A stretch of DNA of 39,680 bases from Planctomycetaceae bacterium (lineage in GTDB: Bacteria; Planctomycetota; Planctomycetia; Planctomycetales; Planctomycetaceae): the NCBI GenBank assembly GCA_020850695.1, contig JADZEF010000283.1, positions 1 to 39,680 on the forward strand, in the 5' to 3' direction. The notes beneath the pieces were generated by a model. It searched no databases and was not told the origin of the DNA. It saw only the letters and a list, made by a program, of their open reading frames with translations. The position numbers were made by a program, and so were the translations under genes. Positions within the stretch are counted from its first letter, which is position 1. Each line of letters begins with the position of its first letter. Of the stretch, positions 1 through 8,098 are shown piece by piece.

Positions 1-2
1 CC

Positions 3-194
3 GTCCGCATCCTCGAGAAGGACGGCCGCCTGCGGCTCAAACGAGATCACCGTCGCACCGACGACACCACGTTCGCCGACGGCAGCCGCATCGTCCTCCT
101 GGTCGCCCCGCAGGTCGCCCGCAAGCTCACCAAGCGCACGCTCGACGTCCGTGAGACGAGGCGCGGCGTCCGCCTCAGCCTCTCCCGCAGCTGA
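3..194 (+). CDS. C-terminal tail of an unidentified protein (5' end outside window)
   Basis: The frame beginning at base 3 is open from the window edge to a TGA at 192-194 and encodes 63 residues rich in Arg, Lys, Leu and Val, ending in SLSRS. There is no Met or other obvious start inside it, so it is read as the end of a gene that starts to the left. The segment around IVLLVAPQVARK looks like ordinary folded protein rather than a shadow frame, but I recognise no domain. Function unknown. Confidence 0.45.
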   Translation, partial: VRILEKDGRLRLKRDHRRTDDTTFADGSRIVLLVAPQVARKLTKRTLDVRETRRGVRLSLSRS

Positions 195-260
195 GCCCTC
201 CAGCACGAAACCCGCCGACTTGTCATCATTCACATTTCTATCCTGCGATTGCGGTGCCTT

Positions 261-596
261 ATGGAATACGAACCGTTCGCCGTCACGGTGAAGGAAGCCC
301 GCAACAATGCCTCCAAGCTGGCAATGTGCCTGCGGGACAACGCCGACGCCCGGGTCGGTGAAACGAAGCGGATGGCCGTCTACTGTGGGATGTGCGGAAA
401 GACGCACGACAGCGGCCTCCTCTTGATCCACGTCCATGACGAGGAAGTGGTGGGCATCGGCCCGGTGGCCTGCCGCCAGATGCTGCACGAGCGGCTCACC
501 TATCACCGCGACCGGGAAGTCAACGGTGACCACCCGCACAAGACGCTCCGCCTCCAGCGGATCGACACCGCCCTCGAGCGCACGCAGACTGACTGA
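261..596 (+). CDS. Small hypothetical protein with a CxxC knuckle
   Basis: This encodes 111 residues from the ATG at 261; a TTG four codons upstream (249) is possible but less likely. A single zinc-knuckle-like motif, YCGMCGKTH, lies about 40 residues in, and one further Cys (ACRQML) lies downstream, so a mononuclear zinc site is conceivable. The rest is charged and soluble with no signal peptide or membrane segment. I do not recognise the family. It is followed by a 142-bp gap and then another small CxxC protein on the same strand, so the two may be functionally related; that is inference from proximity only. Confidence 0.55.
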   Translation: MEYEPFAVTVKEARNNASKLAMCLRDNADARVGETKRMAVYCGMCGKTHDSGLLLIHVHDEEVVGIGPVACRQMLHERLTYHRDREVNGDHPHKTLRLQRIDTALERTQTD

Positions 597-738
597 AAGC
601 TCACTGCGGATTCACCCTTGGCGATGCCTCCGCGACGTGGCCGAGAACCATCGTCGAATTCCGCGAAGGACGGTCAACAGTTCTTATCTCTTCCGAGCAG
701 CGGCTGTAGCTGGCCTGTGATCGCGAACGTTCGGAAGG

Positions 739-972
739 GTGGAACAACGAGAGGCGGTTCCCTTGAAGGTCATCTGCGTGATGTGCAATGTCGTGGTTCG
801 AGAGTTCGCCCCCCTTGACAAGGACGACCCGATCGGCGGGATCTGCGGCAACTGCAAAGTGAAATCTGGCTCGACAAGACGCGACATCGACCCGAATGCG
901 TCGAGCGCCGAGCAAGCCGGACGAAACGCCGCCGAGCATGCGCCTCTTTTTTCGCGCGAGCCCGCCCAATGA
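739..972 (+). CDS. Small zinc-ribbon-like protein (two CxxC pairs)
   Basis: The frame encodes 77 residues from a GTG at 739; a TTG at 763 giving a 69-residue product is an equally reasonable start. The N-terminal half contains CVMC and, about 27 residues later, CGNC. This is the spacing of a compact zinc ribbon of the rubredoxin-knuckle kind. The C-terminal half is low-complexity and charged. Such mini zinc ribbons are often nucleic-acid or protein adaptors, but nothing here fixes a role. It ends shortly before a stretch (973-1250) in which I see no gene. Confidence 0.5.
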   Translation: MEQREAVPLKVICVMCNVVVREFAPLDKDDPIGGICGNCKVKSGSTRRDIDPNASSAEQAGRNAAEHAPLFSREPAQ

Positions 973-1250
973 CTTGACGATGGCGATGATTCTCGGATGA
1001 GTTGGCGCTGCTGTGGGAAGAGCCGTCGCAACCCAACTATCTGGAAGCAATCTCGTCGTCCCTGTCGCCGACATCCGGGGAATCGCATCTTCCGTGCTGG
1101 GTTCGGTGCGGGCACTCGGGTCTTACGTGGCCAAGGCTCCGTGGCATCACGGTCACCAATTGCGTTACCGACGAGCGGAGCGAATGTCACATGGCTATAG
1201 CCGGCACGGCACAATGTGCATCGCAAGGCTCTCAGTCAGGGAAGATATCG

Positions 1251-1469
1251 ATGCGAATGACGATCTCGGTTCGACGTGATGGTCAGGGGGAATGGGAAGC
1301 AGGATTTACCGATCCGCCTTTCGAGGCCTACGGGGGTCGGAATCCGCTCCACGCGATCAGCCGCCTCGTGCGGGCACACCCTGAACGGCTGGTCGACCTT
1401 GAAACCATGCAACCGATGCAGTCCGTCGAGGGAACGACTCATTGGTTTACAGTTGGAAGATGCCCGTGA
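1251..1469 (+). CDS. Small hypothetical protein
   Basis: The ATG at 1251 starts a 72-residue protein, the plausible part of a longer open frame whose upstream portion reads as noise. The sequence (ISVRRDGQGEWEAGF, then YGGRNPLHAISRLV) has a balanced composition and resembles short beta-strand/helix proteins common in planctomycetes, vaguely like a HicB N-terminal fold. I cannot assign a family. There is no good Shine-Dalgarno sequence. Confidence is limited by length. Confidence 0.35.
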   Translation: MRMTISVRRDGQGEWEAGFTDPPFEAYGGRNPLHAISRLVRAHPERLVDLETMQPMQSVEGTTHWFTVGRCP

Positions 1470-1847
1470 GAGCGCGTGGAGTATTCATCCGATGCTGGTG
1501 GTGCCTACGGGCTCGGCCAGGGCGGTTCGCTTCGTCCTGAACAGGATACGACCGCATTCAGGGCGCTCGGCAGCCTGGGACACCAAGTCTGCGACCAGAC
1601 GGTCGGCATCATCCTGAAGGACGAGCGCAGGGAATCTTTAAACGCTTGGGTTCGCCTCCTGTTTGCAACTGCGTCCTGCTCAGGCCGCGCGTGCCGAAGT
1701 CCACCCGATCGAAAGATCCGGCCAACATTCCAAGGACCCGTACAGTTCGAGGCCTGATGAATGACACATCGATCTCTCGAGGGCTTCTCATGAGATCAAG
1801 CTGACCTTGGTCCTGGCTTCACGTTGTTGGGAAGGAACGCACTGAGG
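1470..1847. other. Intergenic stretch without a recognisable gene
   Basis: Open frames here have the arginine- and serine-rich composition of random high-GC frames, and none continues a neighbouring gene. I see no tRNA, no strong hairpin and no repeat. Confidence 0.5.
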
Positions 1848-2039
1848 TTATGCCGGAGGGAATTCGCGGTCGAGAATTGCATCGATCATCTGAAAGTAGG
1901 AAGGATCGTGGCGCACTCCTTTGGGCGACGGGACGACCGACCTCCAGAGAGTCACAATCTCTTCGCGACCCTGCTGAGTCTTCAGTTTCGCATCGAGGAG
2001 CTGGCGACGCGCGTGGCGGACTTGTTCTCTCTCAGACAT
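1848..2039 (-). CDS. Small hypothetical protein
   Basis: The ATG at 2037-2039 on the minus strand starts a 63-residue protein; the extra 86 codons of open frame upstream look non-coding. The product is a charged helix-forming protein (MSEREQVRHARRQLLDAK) ending in SYFQMIDAILDREFPP. That composition is much more protein-like than the overlapping frames on the other strand. No family is recognised. It is isolated, with gaps on both sides. Confidence 0.4.
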   Translation of the reverse strand: MSEREQVRHARRQLLDAKLKTQQGREEIVTLWRSVVPSPKGVRHDPSYFQMIDAILDREFPPA

Positions 2040-2736
2040 GGAGCGACTTTCTATGGGACCGCGTCGGGAATGTGCTGTCCATCGGACACTCGATTCGAGC
2101 TTCTGAACACAGGAGTCGAAAGGAGCCGACGCAGCAACGGGATGGTCGGTTTCTTCAAAGTGGTTGTGAGCGCCTGTTCGCGCACGCCGCATCAAGGATG
2201 CGGGTGACCATGCTACTGGCCAACAGTTGCTGGCCCGGCGTCTTTTCCCCACCAGGAACTGTCGTCTGGTGCATCTGCACGATGGCCTGCGTGCCATGCT
2301 TGTTTCTGACTCGATGGCTGGACTTCGGACCTTCGCCCATCATGAGTGGGGTTGATGGCCTTGGCTCAGCCACGACCGGTCGACCACAGCTCACGAAATC
2401 CTGCTGTCGAGTTGAGCATCGCTTCGATATTTGTGCTGATCGCGCCTGCGGTCTCTCATCTTGAGCTGGGCGTACAATGATCGAAGAGTGCGATAACAAA
2501 GTCTACACTCGAACTTTGTACGAAAGCGGGACCATCCTCGAATTGGACGGATTTGACAAGAAATACCCAGAGGACGTTGCCCGTGTTTTACAGCGCCAAA
2601 CCGCTCCAAAGACACTTCACTCCTCTCGCGCCGGGTCAATATCCCGTTCGAAGTCCATCTCGCCTGTTTCTTTTACCTCGGATGTGTTACCCTGCACTCG
2701 AATTGCAGCAACATCATCCTCCGCGAGGTGAGGTCC
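2040..2736. other. Long intergenic stretch without a convincing gene
   Basis: Almost 700 bases contain only short frames of unconvincing composition on both strands. The last 20 bases hold the ribosome binding site of the gene that follows (GAGGTGAGG just upstream of 2737). Together with 1470-1847 and 3402-4011 this makes the left end of the window unusually gene-poor. It could be decayed accessory DNA. Confidence 0.5.
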
Positions 2737-3090
2737 ATGGCGAAGAAGAAGCCGTCCAACAAGACCGACCGTTCGAGTCCGACAACGAACAAGAGCTTGG
2801 CCGTACGATTGATGCTGCAGAGAATGCCCAGTGCGTCGGCCCCAGAAATCGCCAGCGCAGTCAAGGCGGAATACGGTCACTCGATCAGCAAGAATCTGAT
2901 CTACATGGTCAAGACGAAGTCCAACATGCGGTCTGACGGCCGGCCGAAGACGTCGAAGACTTCCAAATCAAGCCCGATGAATTCGGCGGCGCTTTGGGTG
3001 GATGCCATTAAGATGGCTCGGCAGCTTTTGAAAGCCACAGGAAGTCTTGCGAATGCAACAGCTCTGTTGAAAGCCATCAACGACAAGTAG
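2737..3090 (+). CDS. Small basic protein, putative HTH/DNA-binding
   Basis: This is a 117-residue protein from the ATG at 2737, chosen over a GTG at 2728 because GAGGTGAGG lies a few bases upstream. The N-terminus is Lys/Ser-rich (MAKKKPSNK). It is followed by a helical region whose pattern, SASAPEIASAVKAEYG then ISKNLIYMVKTK, looks like a small helix-turn-helix of the kind found in short planctomycete proteins. A linker leads to a C-terminal helix pair (WVDAIKMARQLLKATG). The function is inferred to be nucleic-acid binding only. Its 3' end overlaps by 14 bases the convergent frameshifted remnant at 3077-3401. Confidence 0.65.
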   Translation: MAKKKPSNKTDRSSPTTNKSLAVRLMLQRMPSASAPEIASAVKAEYGHSISKNLIYMVKTKSNMRSDGRPKTSKTSKSSPMNSAALWVDAIKMARQLLKATGSLANATALLKAINDK

Positions 3091-3401
3091 TCAACGGCAT
3101 GACCAGTCTGGCCCAGCTGGCCGCAGTTGCGATCTCGGGTAGTTTCCGCTCCATGATCTTGTCCTCGCCTGCGTCGATTACTGGGAGGTAAAGAGTTGCC
3201 TCCTGGATGTCCGGGGCGAGGGTGCAGCCGGTTGATGATCTGTGGGATTCGGGCGCGAGTCCCATGCCGAAGCCGCGCGAGCTCCGCGTCGTCGGCGACC
3301 ACGCCGTCGCGGATGAGCTTCTCAAAGCCAATCGCCAGCGCCGCCAGGCTGGCGACACGCGGCGCCTTGGCAAGACATGCGCGACCTATCACGACGAGCA
3401 C
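3077..3401 (-). pseudogene. Frameshifted remnant of a small HTH protein (recombinase-associated type)
   Basis: On the minus strand, the frame starting near 3401 encodes PRVASLAALAIGFEKLI, then DDAELARLRHGTRARIPQII. This closely follows the consensus of a small HTH protein often encoded beside serine recombinases in planctomycetes (recalled pattern, not searched). It then breaks: the expected continuation LAPDIQEATLYLP, with downstream PEIATAASWARL, sits in another frame and runs to a stop at 3077. One extra base in the run at about 3219-3222 (CACCCTCGCC on the minus strand where CACCTCGCC is expected) accounts for the shift. The N-terminus is uncertain and no recombinase is visible upstream, so this reads as a decayed fragment of a mobile or accessory gene. 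Confidence 0.6.
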
Positions 3402-4011
3402 GTCCCGGAGTCATCGATTGAGATTCCACAGGGTCGTCGGCCGTTCGCCGATGCTTCGTGAAGCCAGTGAATTTCACTAGCGTTCGCAGACGCTTGCGAC
3501 GCGAGCAGCAACTGAGAAATGGTTGCTGCGTGTCGATTTGTCGCCAACCTGAATGGCGGTGACTCGGCTCAGTTCACTTTGAGAGGGCTTCCTCGTCGCG
3601 CTCACCCGCTCGATGACCATATCCGATCGCGGGTGCGGAAATCCTGATGATCTACTGAAGCCATATAATCGCAAGCGGATGTGCCGTTGAGTATTCTGCT
3701 CGGGCAGAACTTCTGGTGACGGACTCCCGTTCGCCTTCCCTATTGGGCTTCGTCCGATTTCACCGACGCGTGCAGTCAGGTCCCGGAAGCCATCAGGGCT
3801 TTTCGGACTGCTGCCGGGACGATCGGACTGTGCGCGTGCCTGTTTCAATCGGCTCAGTGGCGGGGCGAAGCTTCGAGGTCGGGAGGCCAGTGCCGAAGTC
3901 GCTCACTTCACTCTCGTCGACTGGATGGCGCATTGCAGAACATGGAAGAACAGCGATCATTGCCCCCAAGGTCGTACCATGGACAGCTCCTCCGCCTGGA
4001 AAGGACATCTC
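3402..4011. other. Intergenic stretch with one short hairpin
   Basis: About 600 bases carry no supported gene. One perfect 8-bp inverted repeat occurs (GCAGCAAC at 3505-3512 and GTTGCTGC at 3522-3529, 9-base loop). The right end holds the leader and AAGGA ribosome binding site of the cyclase-family gene. Confidence 0.45.
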
Positions 4012-4839
4012 ATGCGGTATCGCATTCTGATCGGGTTGACGGCGATTCTCGCTTTCGGATCCTGGACCGTCCGCTCCGCGCCCCCTGCCCCTTCGGCGGC
4101 GCCCGAGGGGCTGCCGAAGGGGACGCTTGCTGACCTGTTTCAAGGGCGAGCGACGGTCGTCGATCTGACGTGGACGCTGAACGACAAGAGTCCGTATTGG
4201 CCGGCCGAAAACTATCAGCCCTTCAAACTGACCACCATTGCCACGCTTGAAAAGAACGGCGTCCTTTCCAAGTCGCTCAGCTTTCCCGAGCATCTGGGGA
4301 CGCACCTCGACGCGCCGAATCATTTCGAGAAGGGCCAGCCTTCCGTCGAAATGCTGGCAGCCGAGCAGCTCTTTGCTCCCGGCATCGTCATCGACGTCTC
4401 GCTGCCGGTGGAGTCCGATGCCGATTACCGGCTGACGGTCGCGGACGTCGTGGAGTGGGAGAAGCAGCACGGCCGCATTCCCGAGGGAGCCGTCGTTCTG
4501 CTGCGGACCGGATGGGGCCGGCATTGGACCAATTTCGATCGCTACAAGAACCAGGATGTTCGAGGCAAAATGCATTTTCCCGGCTATTCCGCCGAGGCGG
4601 CGCGGTGGCTTGTCGAAAAGCGAAATGCGAAGGGGCTCGGGATCGACACGCTGAGTGTCGATTTTGGACTATCGACCGATTTTGCGGTGCACCACGTCAT
4701 CAATGGCGCGGGACGCTACGGGCTGGAGAATGTGGCCCAGCTCGACAAACTGCCGGCGCGAGGGTTCGGCCTGATCATCGCGCCGATCAAAGTGGAAGCG
4801 GGCACGGGCGGGCCGACGCGGATCTTTGCGGTGCTGTGA
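4012..4839 (+). CDS. Secreted cyclase-family metal hydrolase (kynurenine formamidase-like)
   Basis: The ATG at 4012 is preferred because AAGGA lies 7 bases upstream and translation from it gives a classic signal peptide (MRYRILIGLTAILAFGSW). The open frame continues further upstream without support. The mature protein belongs to the cyclase family (PF04199), which includes kynurenine formamidase, isatin hydrolase and related Mn/Zn amidohydrolases. The diagnostic metal-binding motif HLGTHLDAPNHF starts at residue 94 of 275. A downstream RTGWGRHW segment and a C-terminal GLGIDTLSVDFG segment also fit the family. The substrate is not deducible; a secreted form suggests hydrolysis of an external amide, ester or lactone. 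The next gene starts 35 bp downstream on the same strand, so the two are probably co-transcribed. Confidence 0.85.
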   Translation: MRYRILIGLTAILAFGSWTVRSAPPAPSAAPEGLPKGTLADLFQGRATVVDLTWTLNDKSPYWPAENYQPFKLTTIATLEKNGVLSKSLSFPEHLGTHLDAPNHFEKGQPSVEMLAAEQLFAPGIVIDVSLPVESDADYRLTVADVVEWEKQHGRIPEGAVVLLRTGWGRHWTNFDRYKNQDVRGKMHFPGYSAEAARWLVEKRNAKGLGIDTLSVDFGLSTDFAVHHVINGAGRYGLENVAQLDKLPARGFGLIIAPIKVEAGTGGPTRIFAVL

Positions 4840-4873
4840 CGTCGGGAAGCCCAGCCATCCCAGGGAGCGCGCC

Positions 4874-6790
4874 ATGAGATCCGCCGGACGGCTCGCGATT
4901 TTCGTGATGATGCAGACCGCAGCCGGCATGGCCGCGGCGGCGGAACCCTACTTCACGATTCAGGTGGTCGACGAAGCCACGCGCCGCGGCGTGCCGCTGG
5001 TCGAACTGAAGACGGTCAACCAGATTCGGTTCGAGACCGACAGCAACGGGATCGTTGCGTTTCACGAACCCGGTTTGATGGACCGCGACGTCTTCTTTCA
5101 CGTTCGCAGTCACGGTTACGAATTTCCGAAGGACGGTTTCGGCTTCGTCGGAAAGGCCCTGCGAACCACACCCGGCGGAAGGGCGACGTTGGCCGTTCGC
5201 CGCATCAACATCGCCGAGCGTCTGTATCGCGTGACGGGTGGCGGCATCTATCGTGACAGCGTGCTGACGGGCGAGCCGGTTCCGCTTGAGCACCCGGTCC
5301 TCAATGCCCAGGTGCTGGGATCGGACAGCGTGTTGAACGCCGTGCATCGCGGCCGGATCTACTGGTTCTGGGGAGATACCAATCGCCCCGGCTATCCCCT
5401 TGGGAACTTTCATACGCCGGGAGCGACTTCGGAACTGCCGTCCGAAACGCGGGCGAATCCCAGCCGGGGAGTCGACCTGACTTACTTCAGGAGGGCCGAC
5501 GGTTTCGCGAAGCCGACGGCGGAGATGCCCGGCTCGGGGCCGACCTGGATTGACGGGCTGGTGTCGCTGAAGGAGTCCGACGGCGAGCGGATGTTCGCGT
5601 CCTATGGCAAGGTCAAGCCTCCTCTGACGATCTACGAACGCGGGCTGGCGGAATGGAACGACGAGAAGCACGAGTTCGAACGCGTTGCGGCAATTCCCGG
5701 CGACGCGGTGCTTTACCCTAATGGTCACGCCTTCCTGCATGCCGTCGACGGCGTGCGTTACGTCTATTTTGCGAACCCGTACCCTCTCGTGCGCGTGCAG
5801 GCGACATCCGGCAGTCTGCGCGATTTGTCGCAATACGAAGCGTTCACCTGCGTCAGATCGGGAAGCCGCGTGGAGAAGCCGGACGTCGATCGGAACGAGA
5901 GCGGCCGGATCCGGTTTGCGTGGCGGCGCAACGCTCCCGCTCTGAGTGCGGAAGACGAGAAATCGCTCGTCCGTGCAGGGACACTCAAGGGGGACGACAC
6001 CCTGTTGCGATTGACCGATCGCGACAGCGGAGAGTCGATTCTGGCCCATCGCGGGTCGGTCTATTGGAACGAGTATCGAAAGAAATGGCTGATGATCGCG
6101 GTGCAGTCGTTCGGGACGTCCGTCCTCGGAGAAGTCTGGTGCGCCGAAGCGGACTCTCCCGAAGGGCCCTGGGGTTACGGAGTGAAGATCGTCACTCACG
6201 ACAAGTACAGCTTCTACAATCCGAAACAACACCCGATGTTCGACCAGCATGGAGGGCGGATTGTCTACTTCGAAGGAACCTACACGCAGACTTTCTCCGG
6301 CAACACGGAGGCGACATCGCGATACGAATACAACCAGATGATGTATCGCGTCGATCTTTCCGACGAACGATTGGCGCTGCCCGTGGCATTCGGCGCGACG
6401 GAGCGGGGAATACCGAAACGACTGCGGGGGGACGAGATTCCGCGGGGTGGATTGCTTTGGGATGCCATCGCGTTCATGGCGCTCGACCGCGGCGGACCTG
6501 ACTCGGTGCCAGTCTTCGCCGACGACGCGCCCGACGGATCGCGGCGGCTTCGCATCGGATCACGTTCCGACGCTTCGGCTGGTCCGCCTCTGTTTTTCGC
6601 GTTGGCTCCGGACACGAAGAATCCGCCGCGGACCGCTGTGGCTCTGTGGGAGTTCTGTGACGACCGGCAGACGTGCGTTTATTCCGTGGATCGCGATTGG
6701 ACGCGCGCGGGATTTCGCCGACGGGACAAGCCGCTGTGTTTCGTGTGGCGAACACCGGGCCCCGCGGCGCGGGAGAGCGGACGGCCCTGA
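4874..6790 (+). CDS. Secreted beta-propeller-like protein of unknown function
   Basis: The frame encodes 638 residues from the ATG at 4874 (CAGGGAGC upstream). The N-terminus is a signal peptide ending around GMAAAAEP. A short beta-rich domain follows (about residues 25-110; VVDEATRRGVPLVELKTVN, carboxypeptidase-regulatory or Ig-like in style). Then comes a long region of repeated blades with motifs such as GRIYWFWGDTNR and RYVYFANPYP. This pattern suggests a five-bladed propeller of the GH43/DUF4185 type, although I see no confident catalytic triad. It lies directly downstream of the cyclase-family hydrolase. Planctomycetes encode many such exported carbohydrate- or sulfoester-related proteins, but the function remains unassigned. 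Confidence 0.75.
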   Translation: MRSAGRLAIFVMMQTAAGMAAAAEPYFTIQVVDEATRRGVPLVELKTVNQIRFETDSNGIVAFHEPGLMDRDVFFHVRSHGYEFPKDGFGFVGKALRTTPGGRATLAVRRINIAERLYRVTGGGIYRDSVLTGEPVPLEHPVLNAQVLGSDSVLNAVHRGRIYWFWGDTNRPGYPLGNFHTPGATSELPSETRANPSRGVDLTYFRRADGFAKPTAEMPGSGPTWIDGLVSLKESDGERMFASYGKVKPPLTIYERGLAEWNDEKHEFERVAAIPGDAVLYPNGHAFLHAVDGVRYVYFANPYPLVRVQATSGSLRDLSQYEAFTCVRSGSRVEKPDVDRNESGRIRFAWRRNAPALSAEDEKSLVRAGTLKGDDTLLRLTDRDSGESILAHRGSVYWNEYRKKWLMIAVQSFGTSVLGEVWCAEADSPEGPWGYGVKIVTHDKYSFYNPKQHPMFDQHGGRIVYFEGTYTQTFSGNTEATSRYEYNQMMYRVDLSDERLALPVAFGATERGIPKRLRGDEIPRGGLLWDAIAFMALDRGGPDSVPVFADDAPDGSRRLRIGSRSDASAGPPLFFALAPDTKNPPRTAVALWEFCDDRQTCVYSVDRDWTRAGFRRRDKPLCFVWRTPGPAARESGRP

Positions 6791-6838
6791 CAAACCGCGG
6801 CGGCCCCGCAATCCCCCCCTTCTGGCCTCGCGCCAGAT

Positions 6839-6860
6839 CAAAGAGATCGCTCTTTTTTTG
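6839..6860 (+). terminator. Probable intrinsic terminator
   Basis: AAAGAG (6840-6845), a four-base loop, and CTCTTT (6850-6855) run straight into a T tract to 6859. The stem is short and AT-rich, but its position between the propeller gene and the NsrR-like regulator fits a terminator that insulates the heme-protein operon. Confidence 0.5.
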
Positions 6861-6905
6861 CCTTTTGTTGATTGGCGCACGCCCCGTCTCACGATAAAAG
6901 ATCTA

Positions 6906-6928
6906 AAGATGTATTGCTTATGCATCTT
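6906..6928 (+). promoter_or_regulatory. Putative NsrR-type operator
   Basis: Two 11-base half-sites, AAGATGTATTG (6906-6916) and TTATGCATCTT (6918-6928), are separated by one base. This matches the 11-1-11 architecture and the AAGATGCAT-type half-site known for NsrR of Enterobacteria and Bacillus. The site ends 17 bases before the regulator's start codon, so it would allow autoregulation and control of the downstream genes. The match was made by eye. Confidence 0.65.
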
Positions 6929-6944
6929 TTAGGCGGCCGCGATC

Positions 6945-7370
6945 ATGCAGCTCACGATGCAGACGGATTACGCGTTGCGAACGCTGATGTTCCTTGCGGC
7001 GCGGACCGACCGGTCGACCGTGGACGAGGTGGCCGGGCTTTACGGGATTTCGACGCATCACGTGGCGAAGGTGGTCAACCAGCTCGCCCGCATGGGGTTG
7101 GTGCGCAGCGTGCGGGGCGTGGGCGGCGGCATCGAACTCGCGCGGTCGCCGGACGAGATCCGGATCGGCGACGTCGTCATGGCCTTCGAGGGGAGCCGTC
7201 ACCTGCTCGAATGCATCGGCACGGAGAACGTCTGTGTGATTCAGCCGTTCTGCAAACTGAAGGGAGCGCTCGCGGAAGCCGAGCGTCTCCAGCGCGATTA
7301 CCTCAACGGCATCACGTTGCGGGACGTGATGCCGACGCCGCGACAACTGACGAAAGTGTCGGCGGACTGA
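6945..7370 (+). CDS. nsrR: Rrf2-family regulator, NsrR-like
   Basis: The protein has 141 residues, the usual length for the Rrf2 family. It begins with the typical N-terminus MQLTMQTDYALRTLMFLA, followed by the winged-helix DNA-binding domain (about residues 20-70; ISTHHVAKVVNQLARMG and the wing VRGVGGGIEL). Three cysteines, C90, C97 and C103, lie in the cluster-binding loop, as in NsrR and IscR. NsrR uses a [4Fe-4S] cluster to sense nitric oxide; N-terminal residues, including Asp8, supply the fourth ligand in studied members, and TDYALR places an Asp at the matching position. An NsrR-like palindrome lies directly upstream. The heme-protein genes follow on the same strand 75 bp later. IscR or a general redox sensor is the main alternative; the operator sequence favours NsrR. 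Confidence 0.85.
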   Translation: MQLTMQTDYALRTLMFLAARTDRSTVDEVAGLYGISTHHVAKVVNQLARMGLVRSVRGVGGGIELARSPDEIRIGDVVMAFEGSRHLLECIGTENVCVIQPFCKLKGALAEAERLQRDYLNGITLRDVMPTPRQLTKVSAD

Positions 7371-7445
7371 GCGGCCTTGTCTTGTTCAACACTCGATCGT
7401 TCATGCCGGCGACGTTTCACATCCATCACACTGGGAGTTCGAATC

Positions 7446-7991
7446 ATGAAGCGCTTGTTTCCGCTGGGAATGTTGGCTTTGCTGGGCGCCGTCTGGGGAA
7501 TTGCGGCGTTATCCCCCCTCGGGACCGCTGCGGAAAAGGACGCGGCCAGGAAGCCCGAGAATGCGGCTGTCGAACGGGCTCGCAAGCAGATCCGGACGCT
7601 CGACCACATCTATAAGACGACGGTCGTGCTGATCACTGACAAGTATGTCAACAAGCCGGACGACTTCCCTGCGGGAAGCGCGGCAGTGGCCCTCTTCAAA
7701 AGCGTCACGGACGCCGGTCACCACAAGGTGCGTCTGATCGATGCCACCGGGATGCCTTACGAGAAAGCGAACGTCGCCAGGGACGACTTCGAAAAAGAAG
7801 GGGTGCGGCAGCTGAAGTCCGGACAGGCCTCCTACGAAGCGATCGAATCGGTCGACGGCAAGCCGCATCTGCGGACGGTGACCGCCGTTCCCGTGGTGTC
7901 GAAGAAGTGCATCATGTGCCATCCCCACTATGCCGACGCCAAGTCCGGTGCGGCCATTGGTGCGATCAGCTACTCCGTGCCGATCGAGTGA
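7446..7991 (+). CDS. Tll0287-like (DUF3365) c-type heme protein, first paralog
   Basis: This is a 181-residue secreted protein with an N-terminal signal segment (residues 1-28) and a DUF3365/Tll0287-like domain. The heme c attachment motif CIMCH is at residues 155-159. In the cyanobacterial founder Tll0287, this fold is PAS-like and binds a covalent heme with a His/Cys axial pair. In bacteria the domain is also found fused to sensor kinases as a periplasmic sensor. Here it stands alone, so it may be a soluble sensor or electron carrier. Of the three paralogs this one lacks the VNxxAMSxDHEP block and instead has LIDATGMPYEKANVARDDFE at the same place. Confidence 0.8.
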   Translation: MKRLFPLGMLALLGAVWGIAALSPLGTAAEKDAARKPENAAVERARKQIRTLDHIYKTTVVLITDKYVNKPDDFPAGSAAVALFKSVTDAGHHKVRLIDATGMPYEKANVARDDFEKEGVRQLKSGQASYEAIESVDGKPHLRTVTAVPVVSKKCIMCHPHYADAKSGAAIGAISYSVPIE

Positions 7992-8098
7992 GGGATGAGA
8001 CTTGAAGCGACCGGAAGGGCTTCCGATTCCAGTGCATTGCCCGGTCCCGCGCAGCAATTGCCGCCGTTCCATCACCACTGACACCGAGGAATTCTCCC

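Noticed and set aside
1850..2464. 204-residue open frame on the plus strand
   Set aside because: Low-quality composition rich in Ser, Arg and Cys, with no start signal; the minus-strand frame 1848-2039 looks more protein-like.
2155..2499. 114-residue open frame on the minus strand
   Set aside because: No ribosome binding site or recognisable motif; composition like a random frame.
3477..3848. 123-residue open frame on the minus strand, considered as a recombinase remnant
   Set aside because: No Ser-recombinase or Tyr-recombinase motif is visible, and it does not connect to the HTH remnant at 3077-3401.
4787..6250. 487-residue open frame on the minus strand
   Set aside because: Antisense to the propeller gene, which has a signal peptide, a ribosome binding site and beta-rich repeats.
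6868..6898. Possible sigma-70 promoter upstream of the NsrR-like gene (TTGATT and GATAAA)
   Set aside because: The spacer would be 19 bases, and an alternative -35 gives 15; neither is convincing, though a promoter must be nearby.
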